Positions 55,704 to 63,093 of a DNA stretch of 64,000 bases are shown here, piece after piece. This DNA comes from Serratia quinivorans. Lineage in GTDB: Bacteria > Pseudomonadota > Gammaproteobacteria > Enterobacterales > Enterobacteriaceae. The translations under genes were made by a program, and so were the position numbers. The stretch is taken from positions 85,450 through 149,449 of the forward strand of contig NZ_CAMKGL010000012.1 of assembly GCF_946227985.1 (NCBI RefSeq), read 5' to 3'. How positions within the stretch are numbered: position 1 is the stretch's first letter; each line of letters starts with the position of its first letter. The notes under the pieces are model-generated. The model was not told the DNA's origin. It was given only the letters and a program-made list of their open reading frames with translations, and did not search any database.

Positions 55704-55706
55704 TGG

Positions 55707-57080
55707 TTAAAACGGTTTGCTCGAGTAACGTCGTTCTTTCTGTTTTGGTTGTTGTGCCTCCTGTTGCATACGGCTGGATTCTTGCGCCACCACCTGATCG
55801 ACAGCGATAAAGTGGCCGTTTTTAAATTCCTGATAAATCGTGCCTCCCGGTCCAAACCGGTTTTTTCCTACGATGATTTCCGCAAAACGTGCAGCCGGTC
55901 CGTTCGGGTTATAAACACCGTCGCGGTACAGCAAAACGATGCTGTCGGCATCCTGCTCAACTTTTCCTGATTCACTCAGATCAGACATGGTTGGCCGCCG
56001 AGCGGTAACCGGGCGATCGTCAACTTTTCGCGATAACTGGCTCAGTGCCAGCACCGGCGTTTTGCTACGCATGGCCATGGTTTTCAGGCTGCGGGAAATA
56101 TGCCCCATGGCCAGGTCATTTCGTTCCGCTTTCGGTTTGGCAATCAGGCCAAGGTAATCGACCATCACCACGCTCAGGTGCGGGTACCGGCGCTTATGGG
56201 TTTCTGTGATGGCGCGGATCTGGTCAACGGTCAGGTCGGTAGCGTCAACAATCCAAATGTCGCGGTTGTTCAGTACCTCGAGCGCCGAGTGGATCCGGCC
56301 CCAATCTTCATCACACAGTGACTCAGGTTTGCGAAGCTTCGACACGGACAGATTTCCGGCACCCGCAACTGAACGCTCAACCATCTGCAATGCAGCCATT
56401 TCCATGCTGAATATCAACGCCCCACCGCCGCTGCGCGTTGCCCCTTCGATAACTTTCAGAGCAAACTCGGTTTTCCCCATGCCTGGACGACCGGCAACCA
56501 CGATTAAATCCTGTGGGTTCCAACCGCCGGTAATCGCGTCCAGCTCCTCAATGCCGCTGTACAGGTTGCGCATTTCGGCATCACCCTTCATGCGGCGATC
56601 CATTAAATCCATGTAGCCGCCCAGCAGCTCCCCCAGATGCACCGGCACCACCCCGCCCGTGTCGGCGGTCATTTCGATCAGTTTGGTTACTGACGCCTGG
56701 ATCACCGTGTCGCGTTGCTCTTGGTTTCTGGCGCTGCGGATACCGTCTGCGCCTTCCTGCAGCAATGCGGCCATCTGACGGCTACGCCACCCTTTGGTGG
56801 CCAGACTCGCAAAGCCTTTCAGGTTGGCCAGCGTGCCGGGCATGCGGCTAATTTCTACCAACGACGCCAGACTATCGCCGCCGAGCGATTCGCCGATCAG
56901 CACCACGTCGATCACACCGTGCGTCAGTGCCTGCTTTTTGATTTCTTTGTAGGTTTCGCGGTGAAAACGGATGCTGAATGCCTCTTCCGGCATGGTGGCG
57001 ATCACGTCCAGTGCATCAGGGGTGGCACCGCCAACCAGCAGGCCGCTCAGCACCGTGGCTTCCATCTCCTGCGGGGTCAT
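55707..57080 (-). CDS. Replicative DNA helicase, DnaB family
   Basis: 457-residue hexameric helicase like phage P22 gp12. The N-terminal domain starts MTPQEMEATVLSGLLVGG. The RecA-like domain has Walker A VAGRPGMGKTEFAL, Walker B SVVMVDYLGLI, the DnaB motif SQLSRKVDDRP and a C-terminal arginine-finger region (IIVGKNRFGPGG). Works with the O-like initiator encoded just upstream, whose stop overlaps its start. Because the phage has its own helicase it need not recruit the host DnaB. Confidence 0.92.
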   Translation of the reverse strand: MTPQEMEATVLSGLLVGGATPDALDVIATMPEEAFSIRFHRETYKEIKKQALTHGVIDVVLIGESLGGDSLASLVEISRMPGTLANLKGFASLATKGWRSRQMAALLQEGADGIRSARNQEQRDTVIQASVTKLIEMTADTGGVVPVHLGELLGGYMDLMDRRMKGDAEMRNLYSGIEELDAITGGWNPQDLIVVAGRPGMGKTEFALKVIEGATRSGGGALIFSMEMAALQMVERSVAGAGNLSVSKLRKPESLCDEDWGRIHSALEVLNNRDIWIVDATDLTVDQIRAITETHKRRYPHLSVVMVDYLGLIAKPKAERNDLAMGHISRSLKTMAMRSKTPVLALSQLSRKVDDRPVTARRPTMSDLSESGKVEQDADSIVLLYRDGVYNPNGPAARFAEIIVGKNRFGPGGTIYQEFKNGHFIAVDQVVAQESSRMQQEAQQPKQKERRYSSKPF

Positions 57081-57883
57081 AGCGCCCCCTCTCGGGTTTT
57101 CACCAGCACATCAGAACGGAGCAGGTAATCGAACCCAGCACGCCAGCTGCGATTGTTGTCGCCAAAGTAAAACGGCCCTGCAGCCTCACCGAAGGTTTCG
57201 AAATAGGCCTTCACCGCGTCGAGGGTTGGCTCATGCAGTTCGCCCAGCAGGCGCTTGATTTGGCGTTTGCGCTTCTCGTTCAGCTCCTGCACTTTCGGCA
57301 GACGTTCACCGAGGATTTCGTTGTAGGCGTCAGCCACGTCCTGATATTTAATTTTTGGAGGCTTACCCGACGCGTCAGCGTCATCCCCCTCTTGGGGGTT
57401 AGGGGGATTCTCTGTAGTAGTCTCTGTTGTATTCTCTGTAGGAGATGAGGTCATTTTGACCCGAGGGGTAAGGTCATTTTGACCCGCTCCTTGGCTCATC
57501 TTGGCACCTTCGATAGGGTCAATCTGACCCAATCGATCGTCCACTGGATATTTAGTTGATTCCATCGCTGCAAGCACTTCATAATTAACGGAATACCACT
57601 TTGTTTTATCCCATGAATCACTGTTGTAATTTGCAGTATGGACCATCTGCAATTTCTCTAAATTGGCCAACGCACGTTTAACAGTTGACCCACTCCAAAA
57701 CGGGAATTGTGCTTGCCAGCTCGGGACGCTGTTATAGACCCAACGACGCCCGTCGTGAAAATTCTGAGAGATATTCATCCAATAATGGATCTGCTGCAAA
57801 ACTATGGCCTCGTTAAGGCCAATTGCACATGCCAGCGTCGGCAATACTTGCAAGGGATTTTCATTGATCAGTAAGCGGCTCAC
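57077..57883 (-). CDS. O-like replication initiator
   Basis: 268-residue protein with an N-terminal winged-helix domain (LNEAIVLQQIHYWMNIS, RRWVYNSVPSWQAQFPFWS, VKRALANLEKLQMV) typical of phage replication proteins. A Pro/Glu/Thr linker carries the iterons at DNA level, and a helical C-terminal domain (DVADAYNEILGERLPKVQ ... RSWRAGFDYLLR) resembles DnaT/helicase-loader parts. Paired with a DnaB helicase, as in P22 gp18-gp12. Confidence 0.85.
   Translation of the reverse strand: MSRLLINENPLQVLPTLACAIGLNEAIVLQQIHYWMNISQNFHDGRRWVYNSVPSWQAQFPFWSGSTVKRALANLEKLQMVHTANYNSDSWDKTKWYSVNYEVLAAMESTKYPVDDRLGQIDPIEGAKMSQGAGQNDLTPRVKMTSSPTENTTETTTENPPNPQEGDDADASGKPPKIKYQDVADAYNEILGERLPKVQELNEKRKRQIKRLLGELHEPTLDAVKAYFETFGEAAGPFYFGDNNRSWRAGFDYLLRSDVLVKTREGAL
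57449..57529. repeat. Palindromic iterons: candidate replication origin
   Basis: GGTCATTTTGACC occurs at 57449-57461 and 57472-57484, and GGTCAATCTGACC at 57517-57529. Starts are 23 and 45 bp apart (about two and four helical turns); a degenerate copy lies at about 57493-57508, filling the gap. All lie in the initiator gene, as lambda ori lies in O. Confidence 0.65.
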
Positions 57884-58239
57884 TGGTCACCCCCAGTTTG
57901 GAAATAAAACTGGAATGACTCACTGGCCCCAATCGCAGGGAAAAGCCCATTTTTGAATAAATAATCAACTTGCTCCTGCCCAAAAATAGTTTTACCAGTA
58001 ACTGATTTGACTGCATAGAAACGGCGCCATTGCTCCATGGTCTTCGCTCCCTTAGCCGTATTGCATGGACGGCAGCTCGCAAGGAGGTTCGATACGCTGT
58101 TGTCACCACCGCGATTTTTTGGGAGTACATGATCGATTGTTAGTGACTCACCACTAAGAGACACACCGCAATAGGCACACTTCCCCGAGGTTTTTGCCAT
58201 AACATTCGATTTTTTGATGGCGGAATATTTTGTAGTCAT
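57880..58239 (-). CDS. HNH endonuclease
   Basis: 119-residue HNH nuclease from ATG 58239 (GGGGA upstream). CAYCGVSLSG, the HNH core LTIDHVLPKNRGGDNSVSNL and SCRPCNTAKG give two Cys-x2-Cys zinc knuckles around the catalytic His. It sits just upstream of the initiator gene, perhaps as an inserted free-standing nuclease or as a replication-linked function. Overlaps the initiator start by 4 bp. Confidence 0.87.
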   Translation of the reverse strand: MTTKYSAIKKSNVMAKTSGKCAYCGVSLSGESLTIDHVLPKNRGGDNSVSNLLASCRPCNTAKGAKTMEQWRRFYAVKSVTGKTIFGQEQVDYLFKNGLFPAIGASESFQFYFQTGGDQ

Positions 58240-58241
58240 GA

Positions 58242-58460
58242 TTAGATCCCCAGCCCATCTGCAAGCTGGCGGCACGCGTCCTGGTACTGCTCCGGCGATA
58301 AGTTTTCATCACGCAGCGCGGCCTTGCCCTGCTCGTATTGTTCCCAAACTGCATGTGCGGCAGCCTGGCGATCTTCGAAAATCGGTCTGATATCTGCGGC
58401 GTCAGCAGGCATGCCATTCAGGCGCCAGCCGTTCCGATATGTGATGTGATCGGTTTGCAT
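58242..58460 (-). CDS. 72-aa phage protein
   Basis: Small protein (MQTDHITYRNGWRLNGMPAD ... QAAAHAVWEQYEQGKAALRDENL) with a C-terminal helix. Its start follows the repeated GAGGAAAGACCAA sequence by one base. No family recognised; it lies between the CII-like gene and the HNH gene. Confidence 0.68.
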   Translation of the reverse strand: MQTDHITYRNGWRLNGMPADAADIRPIFEDRQAAAHAVWEQYEQGKAALRDENLSPEQYQDACRQLADGLGI

Positions 58461-58461
58461 G

Positions 58462-58509
58462 TTGGTCTTTCCTCGATACAGCGTTTTTTACGCGGCGCTG
58501 GTCAGGCGC
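58462..58509 (-). promoter_or_regulatory. Intercistronic hairpin-RBS element, copy 2
   Basis: Minus strand: GCGCCTGACCAGCGC (58509-58495), here coding the last residues of the YdaT-like gene, then a 20-nt spacer and GAGGAAAGACCAA (58474-58462), one base before ATG 58460. Confidence 0.7.
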
Positions 58510-58940
58510 TGAGTTTCCTGCAAGGCACTTAATGCGCCGGCTATTCGTTGCGGCATGTCACATGCCCCAAGCAGAATTGCGATGATCGCCGCAGCAAACT
58601 CTCGAATGGCCACTGACAGTAAATACTGCGGTGTTGGGCCATCCAATCTTGCGCGCCGTTCTGCTGGCATGGCCGCGATCATCGCGTCGGCCAGTTCCTG
58701 CACCTTTGCCCGTGCAGCTTTTGAATCGCTGCGCATATGGCGAAAAATCGCCTGCCGGTTGGTGTTAATTGCACGCCAATCAGCGGTGCCGGCTGAATCT
58801 TCAATCGGGTAAAGCCGAACCCGACCGCCATCAGCACCAAGCTGGAACCACGCGCGGCTGATCTCGATGGCCACATGTTCCTGACCACTCTCAGCCGCCC
58901 AGGCCGTAATTTCATTTTTCAGTTTTTCGATGTTTTCCAC
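58488..58940 (-). CDS. YdaT-like (CII-type) regulator
   Basis: 150-residue protein of the YdaT family from GTG 58940 (AGGAG 7 nt upstream); the open frame begins 33 nt earlier without a site. Shared with Rac YdaT: VAIEISRAWFQLGADG, AINTNRQAIFRHM and LADAMIAAMPAERRARL. First described as a toxin in the Rac prophage; the YdaST pair of phage SPC32H was reported as Cro- and CII-like. Here the order RacR-like, YdaS-like, YdaT-like fits that role. Confidence 0.78.
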   Translation of the reverse strand: MENIEKLKNEITAWAAESGQEHVAIEISRAWFQLGADGGRVRLYPIEDSAGTADWRAINTNRQAIFRHMRSDSKAARAKVQELADAMIAAMPAERRARLDGPTPQYLLSVAIREFAAAIIAILLGACDMPQRIAGALSALQETQRLTSAA

Positions 58941-59002
58941 TTCGCGTCTCCTGTCGCTTCGAAAACCAATCACACGTAATCAGTTTTCGGTGGGATTGGT
59001 TG

Positions 59003-59236
59003 TTAAGCTGCTGTCTGTTCAGGCAGACCATCGCGAGCATTTGGATAAAGATCAGGGCGTAATTCATGCGGTGTAACTTTGAAACCGGTAGCTGCAGCCC
59101 ATTCGATCACTACTTCACTGCCAAGCTTGCAAGAACCAGCAACAACTCGGCTTACATAGCCCTGTGATTTTTCAACAGATTGAGCAAACTCTTGCTGCTT
59201 GATGCCGGTTTCGTTGAGATAACTTTTTAAGTCCAT
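59003..59236 (-). CDS. YdaS-like Cro repressor
   Basis: 77-residue helix-turn-helix protein (DLKSYLNETGIKQQEFAQSV, SQGYVSRVVAG) similar to YdaS of Rac and to small Cro proteins. ATG 59236 follows GAGGAAGGG. First gene of the leftward early operon from the promoter at 59267-59296. Predicted to oppose the repressor during lytic growth. Confidence 0.82.
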   Translation of the reverse strand: MDLKSYLNETGIKQQEFAQSVEKSQGYVSRVVAGSCKLGSEVVIEWAAATGFKVTPHELRPDLYPNARDGLPEQTAA

Positions 59237-59266
59237 CACCCTTCCTCGTGTTGATGTGATAAACCA

Positions 59267-59306
59267 ATATTACCGCTACGAATATTAAAAGATCAAGCGT
59301 GGCGGT
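59267..59306 (-). promoter_or_regulatory. Leftward early promoter pR-like with two operators
   Basis: Minus strand: -35 TTGATC (59296-59291), 18-nt spacer, -10 TAATAT (59272-59267). ACCGCCACG (59306-59298) overlaps the -35 side and its inverse half CGTAGCGGT (59280-59272) abuts the -10. A repressor at these halves would block transcription. Nearly identical in design to the rightward promoter at 59889-59928. Confidence 0.78.
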
Positions 59307-59343
59307 GATTGGATGATATTAATTCTGCGAATAAAATGGCCCT

Positions 59344-59799
59344 ATGAAGAAAAAACCGCTCGATATCAAAGACCAAGAGACTGCAGAACGCCTGCGGAAA
59401 ATTTGGGATGAGAAGAAGGTCACGTTACGTCTGACGCAAGAAAAGGCGGCAGATGCGCTTGGTTTCGAAACGCAATCAACCGTCAGCCAATACTTGACTG
59501 GGAAAAACCCTCTGGGTACCGATGCGATTCTAAAGTTCGCAGCCCTACTCGGAGTTAAGCCGGAAGATATAAAGCCAGAACTAAAAGAGATGATGAATTA
59601 TGTTCGCAAGTCCGGTGAGCATAGTGAAGACATTGCGGCGCCAGGCTGGCAAATACTGAAACCAGAACAAGCAGAGTTGATCAGCTTGTATGAGAGATTG
59701 CCTGAGAGTGAAAAAATAAGACATATCAATGATTTAAAGGAAAAAGTATCTGGTTTTGATAAGTTATTCAAAGAACTGCTAGCCGCAAGAAAACAATAA
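59344..59799 (+). CDS. RacR-like phage repressor (CI function)
   Basis: 151-residue XRE protein with a clear N-terminal helix-turn-helix (LTQEKAADALGFETQSTVSQYL) and a helical C-terminus. It has no LexA/S24 peptidase domain, so RecA-triggered self-cleavage is not expected; this matches RacR-type repressors. No Shine-Dalgarno sequence precedes the ATG, suggesting leaderless or weak translation as for lambda cI from pRM. It diverges from the YdaS-like gene across the operator region. Confidence 0.85.
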   Translation: MKKKPLDIKDQETAERLRKIWDEKKVTLRLTQEKAADALGFETQSTVSQYLTGKNPLGTDAILKFAALLGVKPEDIKPELKEMMNYVRKSGEHSEDIAAPGWQILKPEQAELISLYERLPESEKIRHINDLKEKVSGFDKLFKELLAARKQ

Positions 59800-59813
59800 G
59801 CCCACCGTCTCAT

Positions 59814-59840
59814 GCCCGCATTTCGCGGGTTTTATTTTTT
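59814..59840 (+). terminator. Terminator after repressor gene
   Basis: CCCGC-atttc-GCGGG followed by TTTTATTTTTT. Confidence 0.88.
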
Positions 59841-59868
59841 TATCCCCCCATAAATCAACAACATATTA

Positions 59869-59928
59869 CCTTTACGCATATTATTATCACCGCTACGCTT
59901 GACCTATTGTTATTCGTGGCGGTAATAT
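59869..59928 (+). promoter_or_regulatory. Rightward early promoter pL-like with operators
   Basis: -35 TTGACC (59899-59904), 18-nt spacer, -10 TAATAT (59923-59928). ACCGCTACG (59889-59897) and the inverse half CGTGGCGGT (59915-59923) lie in the same places as in the leftward promoter. A third half-site-like sequence (ATTACCTTTACGCATA) precedes at about 59866. It drives the rightward operon from 60,088 onwards. Confidence 0.78.
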
Positions 59929-59934
59929 AATTCC

Positions 59935-60273
59935 CATCAACAGCGCACTAACCCTGCAGCAGTTGTTCAGAATGTTCCGCCAGCCGGGCGATACGCGGCA
60001 AAGAATTGAATGACCATTGCTGTGTGAAATTTGGCCCCGAACCTTGGGGCAATTTTTTACAAAGCAAATCGAGGAAAGACCAACGGCATGACCAGCCTGA
60101 CAGTCGGGAAAGACCGACAACCACCAGACGTAAAAAAACCCACCGAAGTGGGTTCTTTTACCCCGGACGCCGACCAAAGCAACCGGGAGTGATACAGGGG
60201 ACCAACCCTGTATCGAGGAAAGACCAACAACCCAATGAGCTGTCGATCAGCTCCGATTATATCAGGAGTCGCT
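59935..60273 (+). other. Structured leader of the rightward early operon
   Basis: A leader rich in hairpins: GCCCC/GGGGC with T6 (60034-60058, a terminator); AACCCAC/GTGGGTT with T-rich tail (60137-60158, a second terminator-like site); GATACAGGG/CCCTGTATC (60191-60214); GAGCTG/CAGCTC (60234-60252). Two copies of GAGGAAAGACCAA lie among them (60071-60083 and 60215-60227). The layout suggests attenuation or antitermination of the operon. No N-like gene is recognised. Confidence 0.6.
60088..60192 (+). CDS. Possible 34-aa leader peptide
   Basis: ATG 60088 follows a GAGGAAAGACCAA element. The 34-residue product (SLTVGKDRQPPDVKKPTEVG...) is polar. A terminator-like hairpin lies inside the frame, so translating this frame could control transcription of the genes beyond. 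Not supported by homology. Confidence 0.35.
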   Translation: MTSLTVGKDRQPPDVKKPTEVGSFTPDADQSNRE

Positions 60274-60588
60274 ATGAAAGCACTACAGATACCCGTCACG
60301 CTGTTTATCCATGCAAACACTTTCCCAAACGGTGAAGGCATCACGGTCACCACCGCTGATATGTCCTCTTTCCGTGGGTACGTGTTGCTGGAAACTCGCC
60401 AAATCCATATCGATGTTAACCAGCCAGAACCGATCGACATCATCGGCAAACAGGTTGAAGCGCTGCAGTTGGAAAAAGTCCGACTGACTGACGCGGCCTA
60501 TAAGCGTATCGCCGAGATCGATGATCAGGTACAGCAGTTGCTATGCATTGAGCACTGCCCTATCGACGCCCACGAAATCCCATTCTGA
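60274..60588 (+). CDS. 104-aa phage protein
   Basis: ATG 60274 has AGGAG 5 nt upstream. A second in-frame ATG at 60235 follows a GAGGAAAGACCAA element and would add 13 residues, so two forms may exist. The N-terminal beta-rich half (IPVTLFIHANTFPNGEG, SSFRGYVLLETRQIHI) is followed by a coiled helix (VEALQLEKVRLTDAAYKR). No family recognised. Confidence 0.7.
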   Translation: MKALQIPVTLFIHANTFPNGEGITVTTADMSSFRGYVLLETRQIHIDVNQPEPIDIIGKQVEALQLEKVRLTDAAYKRIAEIDDQVQQLLCIEHCPIDAHEIPF

Positions 60589-60598
60589 GGGCGCGGTC

Positions 60599-60877
60599 AT
60601 GGATATCGAAACTCACAACCTGAGCGCTGAGCTGGCGCTGTGGCAACGCCATGACGCAGCCGAACAACGTGACCAGTTCGAAGCTGCTGCGACACACGGT
60701 TATTCCGACGAGGCGATCGAGGTGTTCACCCATATCGACGGCACTGCCGCAGACACCCGCGACCGCCTGCTGATGGCCGTAATGATGGCGACGCCTGACA
60801 CTCTGCGCCTTCGCCAGAATGAGCTGTACAGCTGGTATTGCGACAACGTGAAGGCCGTAGCACGCGAGAAGTTTTAA
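60599..60877 (+). CDS. 92-aa phage protein
   Basis: Acidic helical protein (IETHNLSAELALWQRHDAAEQ ... TADTRDRLLMAVMMATPDTLRLRQNEL). GAGGG lies 9 nt before ATG 60599, right after the preceding stop. Part of the rightward operon before the recombination gene. No family recognised. Confidence 0.68.
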   Translation: MDIETHNLSAELALWQRHDAAEQRDQFEAAATHGYSDEAIEVFTHIDGTAADTRDRLLMAVMMATPDTLRLRQNELYSWYCDNVKAVAREKF

Positions 60878-60886
60878 CCCACCCCG

Positions 60887-60925
60887 GCGCCTGACCAGCG
60901 CCGATTTTCACAGAGGAAAGACCAA
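60887..60925 (+). promoter_or_regulatory. Intercistronic hairpin-RBS element, copy 3
   Basis: GCGCCTGACCAGCGC (60887-60901), 11-nt spacer, GAGGAAAGACCAA (60913-60925), then TA and ATG 60928. It lies on the opposite strand and operon from copies 1 and 2. Confidence 0.72.
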
Positions 60926-60927
60926 TA

Positions 60928-63093
60928 ATGCCTATCTACATTTCATTTTTTGAGCCAAAGAAAAAGGCTCTGACAAACGGCGCTGTGGCGCTGGTTATCG
61001 CGCTGGAGGCTCCAAGCAAACGAGCAGCCGAAAGCATCGCGTTAGGGAAGCTGTTCGAAGCCTACCCCGAGGGCGGTGACAACTTCTTCAACCCGAAGAC
61101 CGTTGAAGATCAAACTGGCAACCCACGTCCAGCCGTTGGCCAGTTCGATGAACAGTTCGCTGCAGAGAACGTTTTCGACGGCAGCAAGTGGACACCGAAA
61201 GAGCCTGAGCCAGAATTCCCGGCTGGGCCAGTAGATTTAATGTCACAGCCTGCCAACGTCCGGATCACCGCAGTGGTGATGTATGGCGACGCTGAGATCG
61301 ATAACAGCCAGCTGTCGATGGCGGTCGATTTCATTAACGACGATGAAACACCAGACGATACCGGCATGCGTGCGGTGATCGATGGGCTTGTATCTGTGAT
61401 CGCCGTCGGTGCTATGTCCCCTGAGGCCGTTAGTCGATTGATCTCAGCCCTCTTCCAGTGTGCTGGCGAGACTATGCCATCACAGGCTGACACAACTGCC
61501 TTTGCTCAGGCGTGGGTAGATAAGCCAGGCGAACGGGAAAACCTGACGCTGGCCAGCACCAGCACCAGCACCAGCACCAGCACCAGCACCGAAAATACTG
61601 GGGGCGTGCCGGATTACAACACCCTCAGCATGCATACAGCTTTATCGATCATGGGCGTTAACCCTGCCGCAGCCAAGGCGACAGACGTGAAGAACGCAAA
61701 AGAGATCATCGCGTCACGTGATTCAGTCTGGCGTGCCTGGGATAAATCTCTAGGGGTGATCATCGGCATTTTGAATGTTGAAACTGATACCCGACACGCG
61801 ATCGTTTCCGAGGGACTGAAAAATCTCAAATTGGTAAATAACGACGAAGAGCGCCTGCACTTTGTGAAAACGCGTCTTGCTGGCCATCCGGCATGCGCTG
61901 AGTTGGCGAACTATGGCCAGCAAACCACGAAAAGTGTCGAGGTAGAAAACCTCGGCGGCGGCCGCTTCTCGATTGACGGCTTGACCGGCGCTGATGCACG
62001 TCAGGAAAACCCAGCGCAAGCAACGGCTAACGCCTCAAATCATGGTGAAAAACAGGAAGTAACCCAGCCGCAAGTTACCGATTCGACAGCGCAGGAAGCC
62101 AAACAGCAGCTGGATCAGATGGGTTACAGCGTCTATGCCAATGCGCCAGAGGAAAAATCCTCCCAGCTGCAGCAGGCAGAAGAGAACGCCGACCGCGCCG
62201 AAGCGCTGGTAAATCAGCTTAAAGCCGACGATTTCCAACAGCGTGCCGCACAGGTTGAACAGACAATCGCCGAACAGCCCGCAGAGGATCGGGACAATCT
62301 TGGGATTTGGAATCGTGTTTATAAAACCGATGCCAAGTTTACCAAGGCTTTCAGCAATAACGGCGGCGGTACCTCGATCAATGGCACCTACATGGTGATG
62401 CAGGCCACAAAGGTATTCGGTCCGCAGGGCACCGGCTGGGGGGTGGAAATTATCGAAGAACGCTTCGACGACGGCGCCCCGATCATGCGTTCGGTGAAGC
62501 AGCAGGACGGAAGCTTTATTCAAGAGATTATTCCAAATGGTGCTGGCGGCTATCTGTCCGAAGTAAACCACACGGCAAAAATCCGACTCTGGTACAAGCA
62601 CGAAGGTAAGACTGGCGAAGTGTTCGCTTACGGCTGCACGCCATACGTTTACAAGAGCAAGAATGGGCCGATCAGCGACGGCGAAGCGCCGAAAAAATCC
62701 CTCACTGATGCCACCAAAAAAGCCCTCTCACAGCTTGGCTTCTCCGCCGACGTGTTCCTTGGCCTGTATGACGATCTGACGTATCGCCAAGAGAACGAAG
62801 CGGAATTCGCGCTCAAGAATGCCAGTGAAAAAGCCGAAGGCGTGACCCGCATGCGTGAAGAGCTGGATGAGCACATGACCAAGGTCGCGGAAACGCTCAA
62901 AGGCGCGGTAACTGTCAACGAAGCAAACAAGATTCACACCTCGATCGCCCGCGAAATTGAAGCGCACCGCAAGGCTGCGGACGCCAAGGGTGATAAAGAA
63001 CACGCCCAATACCTGGCTGGCCGACTGCGCCGCCTGACCGCGCTGAAAGATGAACGCGTTGCCACCCTGTCCAACGAGGAGAAAGCATCATGA
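60928..63093 (+). CDS. RecE-N-like / single-strand annealing fusion protein
   Basis: 721-residue recombination protein. Residues 1-100 (YISFFEPKKKALTNGAVALV ...) recall the N-terminal region of RecE-type exonuclease VIII proteins. After a (Ser-Thr)6 repeat at 210-221 and a middle region there is a Rad52/ERF-like annealase domain at about 455-615: INGTYMVMQATKVFGPQGTGW, GVEIIEERF, then KKSLTDATKKALSQLGFSADVF. No PD-(D/E)xK nuclease motif is visible, so the nuclease part seems replaced by the annealase. A coiled, charged C-terminus follows. Confidence 0.75.
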   Translation: MPIYISFFEPKKKALTNGAVALVIALEAPSKRAAESIALGKLFEAYPEGGDNFFNPKTVEDQTGNPRPAVGQFDEQFAAENVFDGSKWTPKEPEPEFPAGPVDLMSQPANVRITAVVMYGDAEIDNSQLSMAVDFINDDETPDDTGMRAVIDGLVSVIAVGAMSPEAVSRLISALFQCAGETMPSQADTTAFAQAWVDKPGERENLTLASTSTSTSTSTSTENTGGVPDYNTLSMHTALSIMGVNPAAAKATDVKNAKEIIASRDSVWRAWDKSLGVIIGILNVETDTRHAIVSEGLKNLKLVNNDEERLHFVKTRLAGHPACAELANYGQQTTKSVEVENLGGGRFSIDGLTGADARQENPAQATANASNHGEKQEVTQPQVTDSTAQEAKQQLDQMGYSVYANAPEEKSSQLQQAEENADRAEALVNQLKADDFQQRAAQVEQTIAEQPAEDRDNLGIWNRVYKTDAKFTKAFSNNGGGTSINGTYMVMQATKVFGPQGTGWGVEIIEERFDDGAPIMRSVKQQDGSFIQEIIPNGAGGYLSEVNHTAKIRLWYKHEGKTGEVFAYGCTPYVYKSKNGPISDGEAPKKSLTDATKKALSQLGFSADVFLGLYDDLTYRQENEAEFALKNASEKAEGVTRMREELDEHMTKVAETLKGAVTVNEANKIHTSIAREIEAHRKAADAKGDKEHAQYLAGRLRRLTALKDERVATLSNEEKAS
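61555..61590 (+). repeat. (AGCACC)6 microsatellite
   Basis: Six perfect AGCACC units coding (Ser-Thr)6 in a linker of the recombination protein. Unit-number changes by slippage would keep the frame and only alter linker length. Confidence 0.95.

Noticed and set aside
61555..61590. Tandem AGCACC repeats as a CRISPR or phase-variable switch
   Set aside because: Six perfect 6-bp units without spacers, in frame within a coding linker; copy-number change cannot shift the frame.
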